Shown here: positions 8,761-18,327 of the stretch, one piece after another
How positions within the stretch are numbered: position 1 is the first letter of the stretch
How the letters are laid out: every line of letters starts with the position of its first letter
Source of the DNA: Janthinobacterium sp. TND4EL3
GTDB lineage: Bacteria; Pseudomonadota; Gammaproteobacteria; Burkholderiales; Burkholderiaceae_D
Reading direction: 5' to 3'
Assembly: GCF_900156175.1 (NCBI RefSeq)
Contig: NZ_FTMV01000008.1
Location: forward strand, 213,127-277,126
DNA length: 64,000 nt
Notes under the pieces: model-generated
Told to the model about the DNA's origin: nothing
The model's input: only the letters and a program-made list of their open reading frames with translations
Databases searched by the model: none
Made by a program: the position numbers and the translations under genes

Positions 8761-9875
8761 CAGCTGCCCCCTTTCTCGCCCAGCCAGGAGCCTTTCAGGG
8801 CCACGACACCGGTGACGGCGATTTTTTCACCGGCCTTGAGCATGCCGGACACCCGCACGCGCTGCCCTGCGCTACTGACGACGGCGACCGGACGCGCTTC
8901 AAAACCGTCCTTGGAGTGCACAAATACATAGGCTTGCTTGCCATCGTGCGCCAGCGCGGCCAGTGGCACGTCCCAGGCGGCCGTATTGGCGCCCAGTGGC
9001 AATTGCACTGTGACCATTTCGCCGGGCCGCAAGCCGCTGGTGCCGGCATCGAGTTCCGCGCGGATGGTGACCGTCTGGCTGCCTGGCGCGACGACGGGGC
9101 TGATACTGACGATGCGTGCCTTGCTGTTGCGCCCCTCGACCTGCAGGGTACCACCTACACGCCAGGCCGCGGATTGCGCTGCGGGCGCCTGGATTTCCAG
9201 TGCCAGGCGATCGAGTTGCGTCAGGTGCAGCAAGGCGGTGGTGGGATCGATGCGCTGGCCTGGTTTGACTTCGATCTGGGTCACGATGCCGGCCTGGGTA
9301 GCCGTCAGCGTCACTCCATCCTCCAGCTTGCCGCTGGCAATAATGCGCTCGATTGCCTGCGCAGGCAGACCGGCCAGGCGCAGCGCAGCTTTAGCCTGCC
9401 GCAATGTCGCTTCGCTGTCTTGTAACGCTGTCTGCGCTTCCTGAACGCGGCGCTGGGCGATGATGCCTTCATCGAACAAGACGCGTTCGCGCTGCGCAGT
9501 CTGGCGGGCCAGGCCGGCCCGGCTCGCAGCTTGCAGCAATTGCAATTGCAAAGGCCCGAGTTCCTGGCTCACCAGACGCAGCAATGGTGCGCCGCGCTTG
9601 ACTACCTGGTTCGGTTGTACGTACAACTGGACCGCCAGGCCCGTCAAGGGGGAGCTGACAATCTGTTCGCCACTGGCGGGCAACGTGACTTGTGCAGGCA
9701 GGTTCAGCACGACCAACTCGGCATCGCGCTGCAATGCCCGCACTTGAATATCGAGGGCTTTCATCTGCTGTTCCGTGACAGCAAATTTGGCCGAACGCTC
9801 CGCAGCGGACGACGGAAGGCACAATGCCAGCGCAAGCGCCAGACACAGGGGCGAGAGTATTTCTCTTGTTTTCAT
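8760..9875 (-). CDS. RND periplasmic adaptor subunit (CzcB-like)
   Basis: A 371-residue membrane-fusion protein: Sec signal peptide (MKTREILSPLC…SSAA), a beta-barrel/lipoyl half ('IVSSPLTGLAVQLYVQPNQVV'), a helical hairpin (about residues 105-165), the second lipoyl half ('TQAGIVTQIEVKPGQRID') and a beta-barrel plus membrane-proximal end. It links the inner-membrane pump to the outer-membrane channel. ATG at 9875 is chosen because AGGAAAG lies upstream and a signal peptide follows; the longer frame to 9947 lacks both. Its TGA overlaps the pump's ATG (TGATG). There is no N-terminal metal-binding extension. Confidence 0.88.
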   Translation of the reverse strand: MKTREILSPLCLALALALCLPSSAAERSAKFAVTEQQMKALDIQVRALQRDAELVVLNLPAQVTLPASGEQIVSSPLTGLAVQLYVQPNQVVKRGAPLLRLVSQELGPLQLQLLQAASRAGLARQTAQRERVLFDEGIIAQRRVQEAQTALQDSEATLRQAKAALRLAGLPAQAIERIIASGKLEDGVTLTATQAGIVTQIEVKPGQRIDPTTALLHLTQLDRLALEIQAPAAQSAAWRVGGTLQVEGRNSKARIVSISPVVAPGSQTVTIRAELDAGTSGLRPGEMVTVQLPLGANTAAWDVPLAALAHDGKQAYVFVHSKDGFEARPVAVVSSAGQRVRVSGMLKAGEKIAVTGVVALKGSWLGEKGGS

Positions 9876-10099
9876 GATTCTTTCCTGAATGAGACAGACA
9901 GGGCTACCGGGTAATCGAGGCCATGGCCCGCAGGCCAGGCACACCAACGCTCCCCAGACGCGCCAGAGTGGCGGCTGTGAAGGAAGGCAGCAAAAGGTAA
10001 AAGATGCAACGAGGACAGAGACGCGCGGCGCATCAGGGCGCGCATCTACTCCGGCAAATGCTTGATGGGGAGCGCAGGCTCCCGGTCATACAGACGGAG

Positions 10100-10495
10100 T
10101 TAGGCTGTCAGCGCGTCGCTACAAGGCGGGCGGAACGGAGGGTCGTACGAGGGGAGCGGCAAGCGCAGGGTGACGAATTGCGGCGGGACATTAGCGTCCG
10201 CAGCCAGCATCGAAAAACCACCGAAGGCGGTATCCGGGAAAAACTGAAGGTGGTCGACGGCGTGCAGGGCCTGGTGTCCGGACTTGCCGAGCACCTCATT
10301 GTTACGATCATCATGATCGCCGTCATTGCTGTGGCCCAAGTGCGCATGCTCATGTTCACCTGCATCCTGGTCGAGCTGGCCGATATGCGCCATCTCATGT
10401 GCCAGGCGAACGCTGCTCCCCGTCCATGCGCCGCTGTTCGTCATGAACATAACGAACAGGAAAAAAGCGAGGTAGTTGGAGAGGGACTTGCGCAT
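10100..10495 (-). CDS. Small His-rich secreted/membrane protein (CzcI-like)
   Basis: A 131-residue protein with an N-terminal hydrophobic segment (residues 7-20), then a His/Asp-rich part ('HEHAHLGHSNDGDHDDRN') and a Pro-rich end ('LPLPSYDPPFRPPCS'). It is the promoter-proximal gene of the minus-strand efflux operon, 224 bases ahead of the adaptor. In czc loci the corresponding position is held by CzcI, a small periplasmic regulator-type protein with His clusters and a Pro-rich tail. The resemblance is in layout and composition, so the CzcI label is tentative. Confidence 0.65.
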   Translation of the reverse strand: MRKSLSNYLAFFLFVMFMTNSGAWTGSSVRLAHEMAHIGQLDQDAGEHEHAHLGHSNDGDHDDRNNEVLGKSGHQALHAVDHLQFFPDTAFGGFSMLAADANVPPQFVTLRLPLPSYDPPFRPPCSDALTA

Positions 10496-10926
10496 GCCCG
10501 GAATGTATCACGCCTGTCATGACTTTGCGAGGGCTACTTGCAAGAGAAAAATTTCACCACAACACATGAAAAACATTTAGAAAACAATTAGGTCGACATT
10601 TCTTAGAAGCATCTTAACATTCAGACACGCGGTAGTCATAAGCACCATCCCTCTACAATGCGTTCTGCTCTTTGTAAGCCTGCCGACCGATAGCGCGCCC
10701 TTCTTGGTCACCGCTCACATCAAGGCGCTGTTGTGAAAATTTAAAAAGTGCAGGAACCTTTGATCGTATTCTAGTCAGCACAGGTAAACAGTTCAATTCT
10801 GACAGGATTGTAATCCTGGCGTTAGACGACTGTCACCTTTCCAAGGTAGACTAAAGACAGAGAACGACGGGTATCTTCGCCATCCGCAGAACGTGGACAC
10901 AGCAGTTGAACAAGTGGAAAAGTGAT
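10496..10926. promoter_or_regulatory. Divergent control region between efflux operon and two-component genes
   Basis: This 431-base AT-rich gap holds no gene. It must carry the promoters for the minus-strand efflux operon and the plus-strand response regulator. A perfect 16-base palindrome, CAGGATT-GT-AATCCTG, lies at 10803-10818. Near 10597-10622 there are related CTTA/AGAAG elements ('TTTCTTAGAAGCATCTTAA') that could be half-sites for an OmpR-type regulator. Function is inferred from position. Confidence 0.5.
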
Positions 10927-11598
10927 ATGCGATTATTAGTGGTGGAAGACGAGCAAAAGGCGGGCGAATATATCCAGAAAGGTCTGAACGAGTCTGGCTT
11001 TGTGGTTGACTTGGCGAGAACTGGACCCGACGGACTTCACGCCGCCACTACTGCCCACTATGACCTCATCGTGCTTGACGTCATGCTTCCAGGCTTAGAT
11101 GGTTGGCAAATCATCGCGGAGTTACGCAAAACGGTCGATACGCCGGTGCTGTTTCTTACCGCACGGGATGGACTCGATGACCGCATCAAAGGGTTGGAGC
11201 TTGGTGCGGATGATTACTTAGTCAAGCCATTCGCTTTTGTTGAGTTGCTTGTTCGTATTCGAACGTTGTTGCGCCGAGGGCCGATCAGAGAAGCTGATAT
11301 TTTTCAGATTGCCGATCTTGAACTGGACATTCCCAAGCGAAGAGTCATACGCGCCGGTGTTCGGATTGATTTGACTGCAAAAGAATTTGCACTTTTGCAT
11401 TTATTATCCAAACGGGTCGGACAAGTTTTGTCCCGGCCGTTGATTGCATCGCAAGTCTGGGACATGAATTTTGACAGCGACACGAACGTGGTGGATGTCG
11501 CGGTACGCCGTCTACGTGCAAAAATTGACGACCCCTTCGAGGTCAAACTGATCCATACGATTCGGAGTATGGGCTATGTGTTAGAAGATAGGCAATGA
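10927..11598 (+). CDS. OmpR-family heavy-metal response regulator (CzcR/CusR-like)
   Basis: A 223-residue regulator. The receiver domain (residues 1-115) has the acidic pair in '[11 protein letters not shown]', the phosphoacceptor D51 in '[12 protein letters not shown]', and the 'LTARD' and 'DDYLVKPF' switch motifs. The C-terminal winged-helix DNA-binding domain ends in '[15 protein letters not shown]' and 'IRSMGYVLE'. The ATG at 10927 fits the family N-terminus 'MRLLVVEDE'; an upstream TTG at 10906 has no support. It overlaps the kinase gene by ATGA. The family controls metal-efflux operons after sensing periplasmic metal. Confidence 0.93.
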   Translation: MRLLVVEDEQKAGEYIQKGLNESGFVVDLARTGPDGLHAATTAHYDLIVLDVMLPGLDGWQIIAELRKTVDTPVLFLTARDGLDDRIKGLELGADDYLVKPFAFVELLVRIRTLLRRGPIREADIFQIADLELDIPKRRVIRAGVRIDLTAKEFALLHLLSKRVGQVLSRPLIASQVWDMNFDSDTNVVDVAVRRLRAKIDDPFEVKLIHTIRSMGYVLEDRQ

Positions 11599-13022
11599 AG
11601 ATCAAGAACTGGTCTCTCACAACTCAGCTGGGGGCGCTCTTCGCCTGCATCTCGGCAATTGTATTTTCAGCCTTAGGCATCTATCTCTATCAAGCACTCG
11701 CAGCACAGCTCCAGGCACGGGATGATGCAGACCTTGTTGACCGTATTGTGTTCATAAGGCATATGCTTGAGGAAACACCGAGTGTAGAATCGATTCGTGT
11801 GGATCCACACCGCTTTTTAGATGCGGTCGATTTGCATGGCGGCTTTTTGCTCGTTATGCAGGCACAAAACGGTGAAGAATTAACCCGCAATACCAGTGAA
11901 CGTTCATTTATGCATGCCAATGGCGCTGTGCCGGCTGAGACGATGCCAGAGCCATCTCATGTACGTGCTGCGCCAGGGCATAGCGAACCCAACCTAAGGG
12001 CCATCGCAGCGCTAGGTACTGTTGGTTCGACAGGTTCCGTGGTGCAAATCACGCTCGCCCGGAGCGAAGAGAGTCGCGCAGCTGTTCTATCTGCATACAA
12101 GTTAAAAGTTCTTGCTTCAGGCTTCTTTGGTGCTGTGCTAACAGCCCTACTGGGGTTTCTGCTTGTGCGTCGCGCGTTGCACAAAGTGAAGCTCTTCGCG
12201 CAGCAAGCTCAGCAAGTCAGCGCGCACAATTTGGAAGTGCGCTTGCATGCAAAATCAGCCCCGAAGGAATTCCAGATACTGGCTGATTCGTTCAATGAGG
12301 TGCTTGACCGCTTGCAAAATAGCTTTAATAACCTTTCCCGGTTCGCAGATGACCTGGCACATGATTTGCGTACGCCGCTCAACAATCTGATGGTGCAAAC
12401 AGAAGTTGCCCTGTCTCACCCCAGAGAATCGGAGGAATATCAAAACCTGCTCTCATCTAACTACGAGGAGTTTGGCCGTCTAGCTAGAATGGTGGAAAGT
12501 ATATTATTTTTGGCACGGGCTGACCATGACCAAGTTTTGCTAGCAACTGAACAGCTTGACATGGATGTTGAGCTGACGCGAATCGCCGAGTATTTTGAAG
12601 GGCCGGCATCCGACGCCGGGATATCAATCATCGTCATTGCCACTGGTAAAGTGCTTGCTGATGGACTCCTACTTCGCCGCGCGGTGAGCAACCTTGTATC
12701 GAACGCCATTCGGTACACCCAAAAGGGTGAAACCATCACGCTCAAGGCGATAGCTGACGACGACGGGGCCGTGGTTTCCGTTTCCAATCCTGGCCCAGGC
12801 ATCATGCAGGAACACCTGCCGCGGCTGTTTGACCGATTCTACCGTTCCGATAAATCGAGGTCCAGTACGTCAGCCTCCGCTGGCTTGGGTCTTTCAATCG
12901 TCAAATCGATCATGACGCTTCACCATGGCCGCGCCAGCGTCATGAGTGAGCTTAGTGGAGTTACTCAATTCACGCTTTTTTTTCCTGACACGACACCACC
13001 GAACGAAACAGTTAAGCGCTGA
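11595..13022 (+). CDS. Heavy-metal sensor histidine kinase (CzcS/CusS-like)
   Basis: A 475-residue kinase: membrane helix 1 (about residues 12-34), a periplasmic sensor domain (35-165) with few ligand-type residues, helix 2 (about 172-195), then HAMP. The dimerisation domain has H256 in '[14 protein letters not shown]', and the ATPase domain has N-box N366/N370, 'NPGPGI' and '[10 protein letters not shown]'. It matches the heavy-metal sensor kinase family in length and order. It is translationally coupled to the regulator. It ends 42 bases from the convergent ars operon. The metal sensed is not visible from the sequence. Confidence 0.93.
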   Translation: MKIKNWSLTTQLGALFACISAIVFSALGIYLYQALAAQLQARDDADLVDRIVFIRHMLEETPSVESIRVDPHRFLDAVDLHGGFLLVMQAQNGEELTRNTSERSFMHANGAVPAETMPEPSHVRAAPGHSEPNLRAIAALGTVGSTGSVVQITLARSEESRAAVLSAYKLKVLASGFFGAVLTALLGFLLVRRALHKVKLFAQQAQQVSAHNLEVRLHAKSAPKEFQILADSFNEVLDRLQNSFNNLSRFADDLAHDLRTPLNNLMVQTEVALSHPRESEEYQNLLSSNYEEFGRLARMVESILFLARADHDQVLLATEQLDMDVELTRIAEYFEGPASDAGISIIVIATGKVLADGLLLRRAVSNLVSNAIRYTQKGETITLKAIADDDGAVVSVSNPGPGIMQEHLPRLFDRFYRSDKSRSSTSASAGLGLSIVKSIMTLHHGRASVMSELSGVTQFTLFFPDTTPPNETVKR

Positions 13023-13064
13023 AAATGGATTTTCGAGGACAGAAATCTTGTGCTCAGTGGTTAG

Positions 13065-13550
13065 CTACCCGAGCTGCAGTTCCCAGTACCCCACATCAAT
13101 CCACTGATCAAATTTACGGCCAACTCGCTTGAACATGGCCACTTTCTCGAATCCCAGGCGTTCGTGCAAGGCGACGCTACCGTCGTTGGGCTGTGCGATG
13201 CCGCCGATGACCACTTGTAACTGCCGTTCACGCAAGTCATCGATGAGCGCGCTGTATAGCTGCCGGCCGATGCCCTGGCCCACACACTCGTGCGCCACGT
13301 AGACCGTCGATTCGACCGAAAAACGATAGGCGCTACGGGCACGCCAGGGCGTTGCGTATGCGTAGCCGACTATCTCGCTGTCGCGTTCAAAGACGTACCA
13401 CGGCAACTGCGCACCCACAGAGACGATGCGCTGGGCCATCTCATCGATAGCGACTATCTGCTCTTCAAACGTGATGGTGGAACTGCTGACGTAATGGTTG
13501 TAGATCGTGGCGATCGCAGCAGCATCGGTGGTAGTGGCAAGTCGAATCAT
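13065..13550 (-). CDS. arsN1: GNAT N-acetyltransferase, ArsN1-type
   Basis: A 161-residue GNAT protein of the phosphinothricin/arsinothricin acetyltransferase group. It has the N-terminal 'MIRLATTTDAAAIATIYNHY', the substrate-side 'STITFEEQIV' and 'ARSAYRFSVESTVYV', the acetyl-CoA loop 'GQGIGRQLYSALIDDL', and the C-terminal 'PNDGSVALHERLGFEKV'. ArsN1 acetylates the arsenic-containing antibiotic arsinothricin and often sits in ars operons. Here it is the last gene of one. Acetylation of phosphinothricin is an alternative activity. Context makes ArsN1 the better name. Confidence 0.82.
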   Translation of the reverse strand: MIRLATTTDAAAIATIYNHYVSSSTITFEEQIVAIDEMAQRIVSVGAQLPWYVFERDSEIVGYAYATPWRARSAYRFSVESTVYVAHECVGQGIGRQLYSALIDDLRERQLQVVIGGIAQPNDGSVALHERLGFEKVAMFKRVGRKFDQWIDVGYWELQLG

Positions 13551-13653
13551 CAGCGGGATCCATATAGACGTGAAGTGGCAGGAAGCAGCCCGGCCGCAAA
13601 CTGCGCACGGCGACCAGAAGTGTCATTCTAGCAATAATCCTTCATATGTGGCC

Positions 13654-14313
13654 TCACGGCGCATTGCGTTGAGTAGGATCGCGCAGGAATGCCGGCGAAG
13701 GCCCTGTACCTCCCGAGCGGGCCCGCTCCCGTCCTGCGGCGTCGGCCCACCAGATCAATTGGGAAAAAGTGCGCTCAATATAGGATACCCAACGCGTACT
13801 ATCGACTTCAGGCGCAAAGCTGCCATCGGCAGAAAAAACAGTATGTGCGGACGGAATATGGATCATGGCCGACACCGGCAAACAGCCCAGCTCGGACAGA
13901 AACGTACGCATACCGACCGCTGCCCGCACGCCACCCCACTGCCCTGCCGAATAAGTCACGATGGCGCTGGGCTTGAAGGAAAACAGGGAACTGCCAAAGT
14001 GGTTCAGTAAATGCATCAGTGCCGGACTCATTGAATGATTGTACTCAGGACTGACCATCACATACCCATCGGCGCTGGCAATTTCACTGGCCAGATGCTC
14101 TAGCGGCAGGGGCGCCCGCCCCTGTGCATAGGAAAAGTGCGGCTTGAACACGTCACCCAGGTCGTAGTCGAGTGGATCGATGAGCTCCACATTGTGGCCA
14201 TCGCGGCTGCACTGCGCCGCGCAGGCCTTGGCGACGCGTTCGCCCACGCGCGCTGGCAGGGGCGGTGTGCTGGTGCGAATAGAACCGAGAAACACCAGAA
14301 TTTTCATCTTCAT
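13654..14313 (-). CDS. NAD(P)H-dependent FMN reductase in ars operon
   Basis: A 219-residue flavodoxin-fold reductase. It has the FMN phosphate loop 'FLGSIRTSTPPLPARVGERV', 'MVSPEYNHSMSPALMHLLNHF' and 'YSAGQWGGVRAAVGMRTFLSELG'. The start at 14313 is taken because AAAAGG sits five bases upstream; the frame extends further without such a site. Members of this NADPH-dependent FMN reductase family recur in ars operons next to arsH, but no arsenic substrate is proved. A role in supplying reduced flavin or reducing organoarsenicals or quinones is inference. Confidence 0.82.
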   Translation of the reverse strand: MKMKILVFLGSIRTSTPPLPARVGERVAKACAAQCSRDGHNVELIDPLDYDLGDVFKPHFSYAQGRAPLPLEHLASEIASADGYVMVSPEYNHSMSPALMHLLNHFGSSLFSFKPSAIVTYSAGQWGGVRAAVGMRTFLSELGCLPVSAMIHIPSAHTVFSADGSFAPEVDSTRWVSYIERTFSQLIWWADAAGRERARSGGTGPSPAFLRDPTQRNAP

Positions 14314-14390
14314 TTTAACCTTTTCAGCCAAAACCTCGGCTATGTCATGGTGCAGTGACGGCCCGAGAAGCGGGCCAACGTGAAAACAGC

Positions 14391-15134
14391 CTATTTGCTT
14401 GGCGTCTCGTGATCCATGGCCGCTTCGGCGAGGACGCGTACTTCGGCCGGCAGGGATTCCTTGCGTTCGCTATAGCGGCTAGTCAGGTAATCCGAGCGAT
14501 CGCGCACCACCAGGGTGAATTTATATAGCTCCTCCATGACGTCGACCAGGCGGTCGTAGTACGGCGACGGCTTCATTCGGTCGTTGTCGTCGAACTCCTG
14601 GTATGCCTTGGCAACGGACGACTGGTTCGGGATGGTCACCATGCGCATCCAGCGGCCTAGTACGCGCAAGCCGTTGACGGCGTTGAACGATTGCGAGCCG
14701 CCCGATACTTGCATAACAGCCAGGGTGCGCCCCTGCGTGGGACGCACGCTACCCATTTCCAGCGGCAGCCAGTCGATCTGCGACTTGAACACGCCCGTCA
14801 CGGCGCCATGGCGTTCCGGGCTGCACCAGACCTGGCCTTCCGACCACAGCGACAAGGCGCGCAATTCCTGTACCTTGGGGTGGTCAGGGCTGACGCTGTC
14901 GACCATGGGCAAGCCGTGCGGGTCGAAGACCCGTGTTTCAGCACCGAAGTGCTTCAACAGGCGCTCCGCTTCCAGGGTCAGCAAGCGGCTGAACGAGCGT
15001 TCGCGCAGCGAACCATACAGCAGGAGGATACGCGGCGGGTGCGTGGCCACCGTCGGCGGCGTAAGTTTATCCAGGGTCGGCGTATCGAGGTGCGCGGCGC
15101 TGATGTTGGGCAAGTGATCAGTGAGCTTATGCAT
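14391..15134 (-). CDS. arsH: Arsenical resistance flavoprotein ArsH
   Basis: A 247-residue protein of the expected ArsH length. It shows '[18 protein letters not shown]' (FMN-phosphate loop), '[20 protein letters not shown]', '[21 protein letters not shown]' and '[21 protein letters not shown]'. ArsH is an NADPH:FMN oxidoreductase that oxidises trivalent organoarsenicals and protects against oxidative stress. The start is the ATG at 15134, inside the last codons of arsC (8-base overlap). Longer frames upstream run through arsC in another frame and are shadows. Confidence 0.92.
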   Translation of the reverse strand: MHKLTDHLPNISAAHLDTPTLDKLTPPTVATHPPRILLLYGSLRERSFSRLLTLEAERLLKHFGAETRVFDPHGLPMVDSVSPDHPKVQELRALSLWSEGQVWCSPERHGAVTGVFKSQIDWLPLEMGSVRPTQGRTLAVMQVSGGSQSFNAVNGLRVLGRWMRMVTIPNQSSVAKAYQEFDDNDRMKPSPYYDRLVDVMEELYKFTLVVRDRSDYLTSRYSERKESLPAEVRVLAEAAMDHETPSK

Positions 15135-15558
15135 GTGGCACCACCCGCTTTCCTTGTGCATCGATGACCGCCTCGCCATCTTCTTTGACAAACCCGCCCA
15201 GCTGCGGCAAAGGAAGAATGTCGAGCACGACCTCCGATGGGCGGCACAGTCGCACGCCGAGCGGCGTGACCACGAAGGGACGATTGATGAGGATGGGATG
15301 TGCCAGCATGGCGTCCAACAGGTTCTCGTCGCTGATTTGGGTTTGGTCGAGGCCCTGTTCCAGGTAAGGCGTCCCCTTCTGACGAATGGCCTCACGCACA
15401 CTCAAGCCAGCACGGGCAATCAAATCGGCTAGGGTCTCGCGGGTTGGCGGTTGCTGCAGGTATTCGATGACCTGCGGCTCGACACCAGTATTGCGGATCA
15501 ACGCCAAGGTGTTGCGCGAGGTACCACAGGCTGGATTGTGATAAATAGTGATATCCAT
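15127..15558 (-). CDS. arsC: Arsenate reductase, glutaredoxin-coupled type
   Basis: A 143-residue ArsC of the Spx/ArsC thioredoxin-fold family: '[18 protein letters not shown]' with catalytic C11, the conserved Arg/Lys surface around '[13 protein letters not shown]', and the family end '[21 protein letters not shown]'. It reduces arsenate to arsenite with glutathione/glutaredoxin; ArsB then exports the arsenite. It follows arsB by 14 bases and overlaps arsH. It is unrelated in fold to the two other reductases in this operon. Confidence 0.94.
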   Translation of the reverse strand: MDITIYHNPACGTSRNTLALIRNTGVEPQVIEYLQQPPTRETLADLIARAGLSVREAIRQKGTPYLEQGLDQTQISDENLLDAMLAHPILINRPFVVTPLGVRLCRPSEVVLDILPLPQLGGFVKEDGEAVIDAQGKRVVPHA

Positions 15559-15572
15559 AATAGATCCTTTGG

Positions 15573-16856
15573 TTAAAAACTGAGGCGCAGTGCCAGCGCC
15601 GCCAGGGTCACCAGCAACACAGGCAAGGTGAGGACGATGCCGACGCGGAAGTAGTAGCCCCAGGAGATGTGAATCTTCTTACTGTCGAGAACATGCAGCC
15701 ACAACAGGGTCGCCAGGCTGCCGATCGGGGTAATTTTCGGCCCCAGGTCACTGCCAATGACATTGGCATAAATCATCGCCTCGCGCACGGCGCCTTGCGC
15801 CGAGGTCGGATCGATCGACAAGGCGCCGATTAGCACCGTCGGCATATTATTCATGATCGAGGACAGGACCGCCGTCAGCATACCAGTGCCCATGGCCGCG
15901 CCCCACACGCCATATTGGGCAAAATAATTGAACACGCCAGTCAGGTAGCCGGTCAGCCCCGCATTGCGCAAGCCGTAGACGACCAGGTACATGCCCAGCG
16001 AGAAAACGACAATCTGCCATGGTGCATTACGGATGACTTCACGCGTAGGAATTACGTGGCCTTTGGCAGCGACAGCCAGCAACAGCACGGCGCCGACGGC
16101 GGCCACGACACTGATCGGCACGCCCAGGCTCTCCAGCCAGAAAAAGCCGATCAAGAGCAGCGCCAGGACCAGCCAGCCAGCCTTGAAGGTCGCCATGTCG
16201 CGGATCGCGGCGCCGGGGCGTTTGAGCTGGGAGACGTCATAGTCTTGCGGGATGTCCTTGCGGAAAAACCACATCAGAGCAAGCAGGGTCGCTATCACTG
16301 CCACCGCGTTGACCGGTACCATCACAGCCGCATACTCGGCAAAGCCGATCTTGAAATAGTCGGCCGAAACGATATTGACCAGGTTCGACACCACCAGCGG
16401 CAGACTGGCCGTGTCGGCGATAAAGCCGGCCGCCATCACGAACGCCAAGGTCGCCTTGGCTGAAAACTTCAGTTCCAGCAGCATGGCGATCACGATAGGT
16501 GTCAGTATCAGCGCGGCACCATCGTTGGCAAACAACGCAGCGAAAGCGGCACCCAGCAGGACCAGCAAGACGAACAACTTGCGGCCGCTGCCACCGCCCC
16601 AACGTGCCACGTGCAGCGCGGCCCACTCGAAGAAGCCGGCCTTGTCGAGCAGCAGGCTGATGATGATGACGGCGATAAACGTGCCGGTGGCATTCCAGAC
16701 GATGTGCCAGACGACGGGAATGTCCGACAGCTGGATGACGCCAGCCAGCAGCGCGACGCCAGCGCCGATGGCCGCGCTCCAGCCAATACCCAGGCCACGC
16801 GGCTGCCAGATAACCAGTACCAGAGTCGCCAAGAAAATCAGGAAAGCAGTCAACAT
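15573..16856 (-). CDS. arsB: Arsenite efflux permease ArsB
   Basis: A 427-residue inner-membrane protein with about twelve helices, the length normal for ArsB. Characteristic motifs are '[21 protein letters not shown]', '[20 protein letters not shown]', '[18 protein letters not shown]', '[16 protein letters not shown]' and '[22 protein letters not shown]'. It extrudes arsenite (and antimonite) using the proton gradient. No arsA ATPase is in the window, so it acts as a secondary carrier. Its 5' end overlaps the upstream arsenate reductase gene by 7 bases. Confidence 0.95.
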   Translation of the reverse strand: MLTAFLIFLATLVLVIWQPRGLGIGWSAAIGAGVALLAGVIQLSDIPVVWHIVWNATGTFIAVIIISLLLDKAGFFEWAALHVARWGGGSGRKLFVLLVLLGAAFAALFANDGAALILTPIVIAMLLELKFSAKATLAFVMAAGFIADTASLPLVVSNLVNIVSADYFKIGFAEYAAVMVPVNAVAVIATLLALMWFFRKDIPQDYDVSQLKRPGAAIRDMATFKAGWLVLALLLIGFFWLESLGVPISVVAAVGAVLLLAVAAKGHVIPTREVIRNAPWQIVVFSLGMYLVVYGLRNAGLTGYLTGVFNYFAQYGVWGAAMGTGMLTAVLSSIMNNMPTVLIGALSIDPTSAQGAVREAMIYANVIGSDLGPKITPIGSLATLLWLHVLDSKKIHISWGYYFRVGIVLTLPVLLVTLAALALRLSF

Positions 16857-17359
16857 ACGCGTGCCTCCTTGGGGACTGCCGGGGCAAAGACACTGGAAAT
16901 GTTGTCGAGTTCAGCTTTCAGGCGTACCGGGTCATGCCGCAGTTGCTCTAGCGGCAAGGCGAAGAAAGCCTCGATGCGTGCGCGCAGAATGCCATACGTC
17001 ACCCGGAAAGCAGCGTCCTTTTCTGCGTCCGTCCCCGTGACATGGCCGGGATCGTCTACACCCCAGTGGCTTCTAAGCACTGGGCCCAGGTAGGCCGGGC
17101 ACGTCTCGCCAGCGGCGCTGGCACACACGGTGATGACGATATCGGGCACGGAAGGCAGAGCGTCCCAGGACTTGCTGTAATACCCCAGGGTCGATATCTG
17201 CTCTTTGGCCAGCAACGCCAGTGCTCCTGGGTGCAGCGCCCCGGCCGGATGACTGCCTGCGCTCAGCGCATGCCAGCCTGCCGGCGCCAGGTGATTAAAT
17301 GTGGCTTCAGCCAGGATAGAGCGGCATGAGTTGCCGGTACACAAAAAAAGAACGTTCAT
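16850..17359 (-). CDS. arsC: Arsenate reductase, LMW-phosphatase type (copy 1)
   Basis: A 169-residue protein with the phosphatase P-loop 'CTGNSCRS' (C7-x5-R13) at the N-terminus and the downstream '[15 protein letters not shown]' cysteines used for thiol relay, followed by '[12 protein letters not shown]'. This family evolved from low-molecular-weight tyrosine phosphatases and couples to thioredoxin or glutaredoxin/mycothiol systems. The extra C12 inside the P-loop is noteworthy. The C-terminus is longer than in copy 2. It overlaps arsB by 7 bases. Confidence 0.88.
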   Translation of the reverse strand: MNVLFLCTGNSCRSILAEATFNHLAPAGWHALSAGSHPAGALHPGALALLAKEQISTLGYYSKSWDALPSVPDIVITVCASAAGETCPAYLGPVLRSHWGVDDPGHVTGTDAEKDAAFRVTYGILRARIEAFFALPLEQLRHDPVRLKAELDNISSVFAPAVPKEARVC

Positions 17360-17428
17360 GATGTTATCGAAAAATAGTGAAAATTAAGGCATGCCCGTCA
17401 TCTACGGGCATGCCGGGGCGCACGTCCG

Positions 17429-17929
17429 CTAGACGGCGCTTTGGCCGATTGCTTTGATCTCATGCTGGATCGCATTTTTTTCTAACATGTGCAGCGGCAA
17501 GCTGACGAAGACGTTCATTCGGGTCATTATCTGACGGAACACCTTGTGAAATACCGCGCGCTTTTCTTCGTCGGTACCGGTGGCTGCAGCCGGGTCTTCA
17601 AAGCCCCAGTGCGCCGAGAGCGGATGGCCTGGCCAGTAAGGGCAGACCTCGCCGGCGGCGTTGTCGCACACAGTAATGATGAAATCCATGTGCGGTGCGT
17701 CTGCGGTACCGAATTCATCCCAACTCTTGCTGCGCAGTTTGTCGAGCGGATAGCCGGTCGCTTCAATTTGCTCAATGGCGAATGGGTTGACGCTACCGCC
17801 CGGGTGGCTGCCAGCCGAAAATCCGCGGAAGCGGCCTTTTCCCATGGTAGAGACAAGCGCTTCTGCCATCACGCTACGGGCTGAGTTGCCGGTACAGAGG
17901 AACAACACGTTGTACACTTTTTCGGTCAT
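17429..17929 (-). CDS. arsC: Arsenate reductase, LMW-phosphatase type (copy 2)
   Basis: A 166-residue protein with P-loop 'CTGNSARS' (C12-x5-R18), 'SKSWDEF' and 'ITVCDNAAGEVCPYWPGHP' carrying the relay cysteines, and 'HWGFEDPAAATGTDEEK'. The ATG at 17929 has a strong AAGGAG; the frame continues to 17947 without purpose. It is the first enzyme after arsR. It is about one-third identical by eye to copy 1, so the two are diverged paralogues or separate acquisitions rather than a recent duplication. Confidence 0.9.
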   Translation of the reverse strand: MTEKVYNVLFLCTGNSARSVMAEALVSTMGKGRFRGFSAGSHPGGSVNPFAIEQIEATGYPLDKLRSKSWDEFGTADAPHMDFIITVCDNAAGEVCPYWPGHPLSAHWGFEDPAAATGTDEEKRAVFHKVFRQIMTRMNVFVSLPLHMLEKNAIQHEIKAIGQSAV

Positions 17930-17987
17930 GACGACTCCTTTAATCACTGCGTTGGTGGGGGGGGCGATTCAATTTGTACGTTTGGAT

Positions 17988-18314
17988 TCATGCGGCATCA
18001 CAGGCTGCGCCTTGCGCAGTAGTGCAAGGCGCGCCGCCGCAGCAGTTTTCGGTCAAAAATCCGATCAGGGCATTCATGCTGTCGATATGCGCGGCGTAGA
18101 TGACAAAGCGTCCATCTTGGCGCGGCACGATCAGGTCCGCGTGCACCAGTTCCTTCAAGTGAAATGACAGGGAAGATGGCGGGATGCCCAGCTGTTCGGC
18201 AATCTTCGTTGCCGCCATCCCTTGCGGTCCGGTCTGGACAAGCAAGCGAAAGATGGCCAGGCGTGACTCCTGGGCCAGTGCCGCCAACGCAGCGATGACA
18301 TTTTTAGTTTCCAT
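17988..18314 (-). CDS. arsR: ArsR-family arsenic repressor
   Basis: A 108-residue winged-helix repressor: 'ALAALAQESRLAIFRLLVQTG', recognition helix 'IPPSSLSFHLKELVHADLI' and wing 'RQDGRFVIYAA'. The C-terminus holds 'ENCCGGAPC' (C91, C92, C97). This resembles the C-terminal vicinal-cysteine arsenite site of Acidithiobacillus-type ArsR rather than the helix-4 CVC site of plasmid ArsR. AAAAGGAG lies before the ATG at 18314. It leads the ars operon and should repress it until arsenite binds. Confidence 0.93.
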   Translation of the reverse strand: METKNVIAALAALAQESRLAIFRLLVQTGPQGMAATKIAEQLGIPPSSLSFHLKELVHADLIVPRQDGRFVIYAAHIDSMNALIGFLTENCCGGAPCTTAQGAACDAA

Positions 18315-18327
18315 GTGCACTCCTTTT

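Noticed and set aside
10589..10625. Stretch containing TTAGGTCG considered as the transposon's left inverted repeat
   Set aside because: Only eight bases match, in the wrong orientation for a left end, and the core and GGG end are missing.
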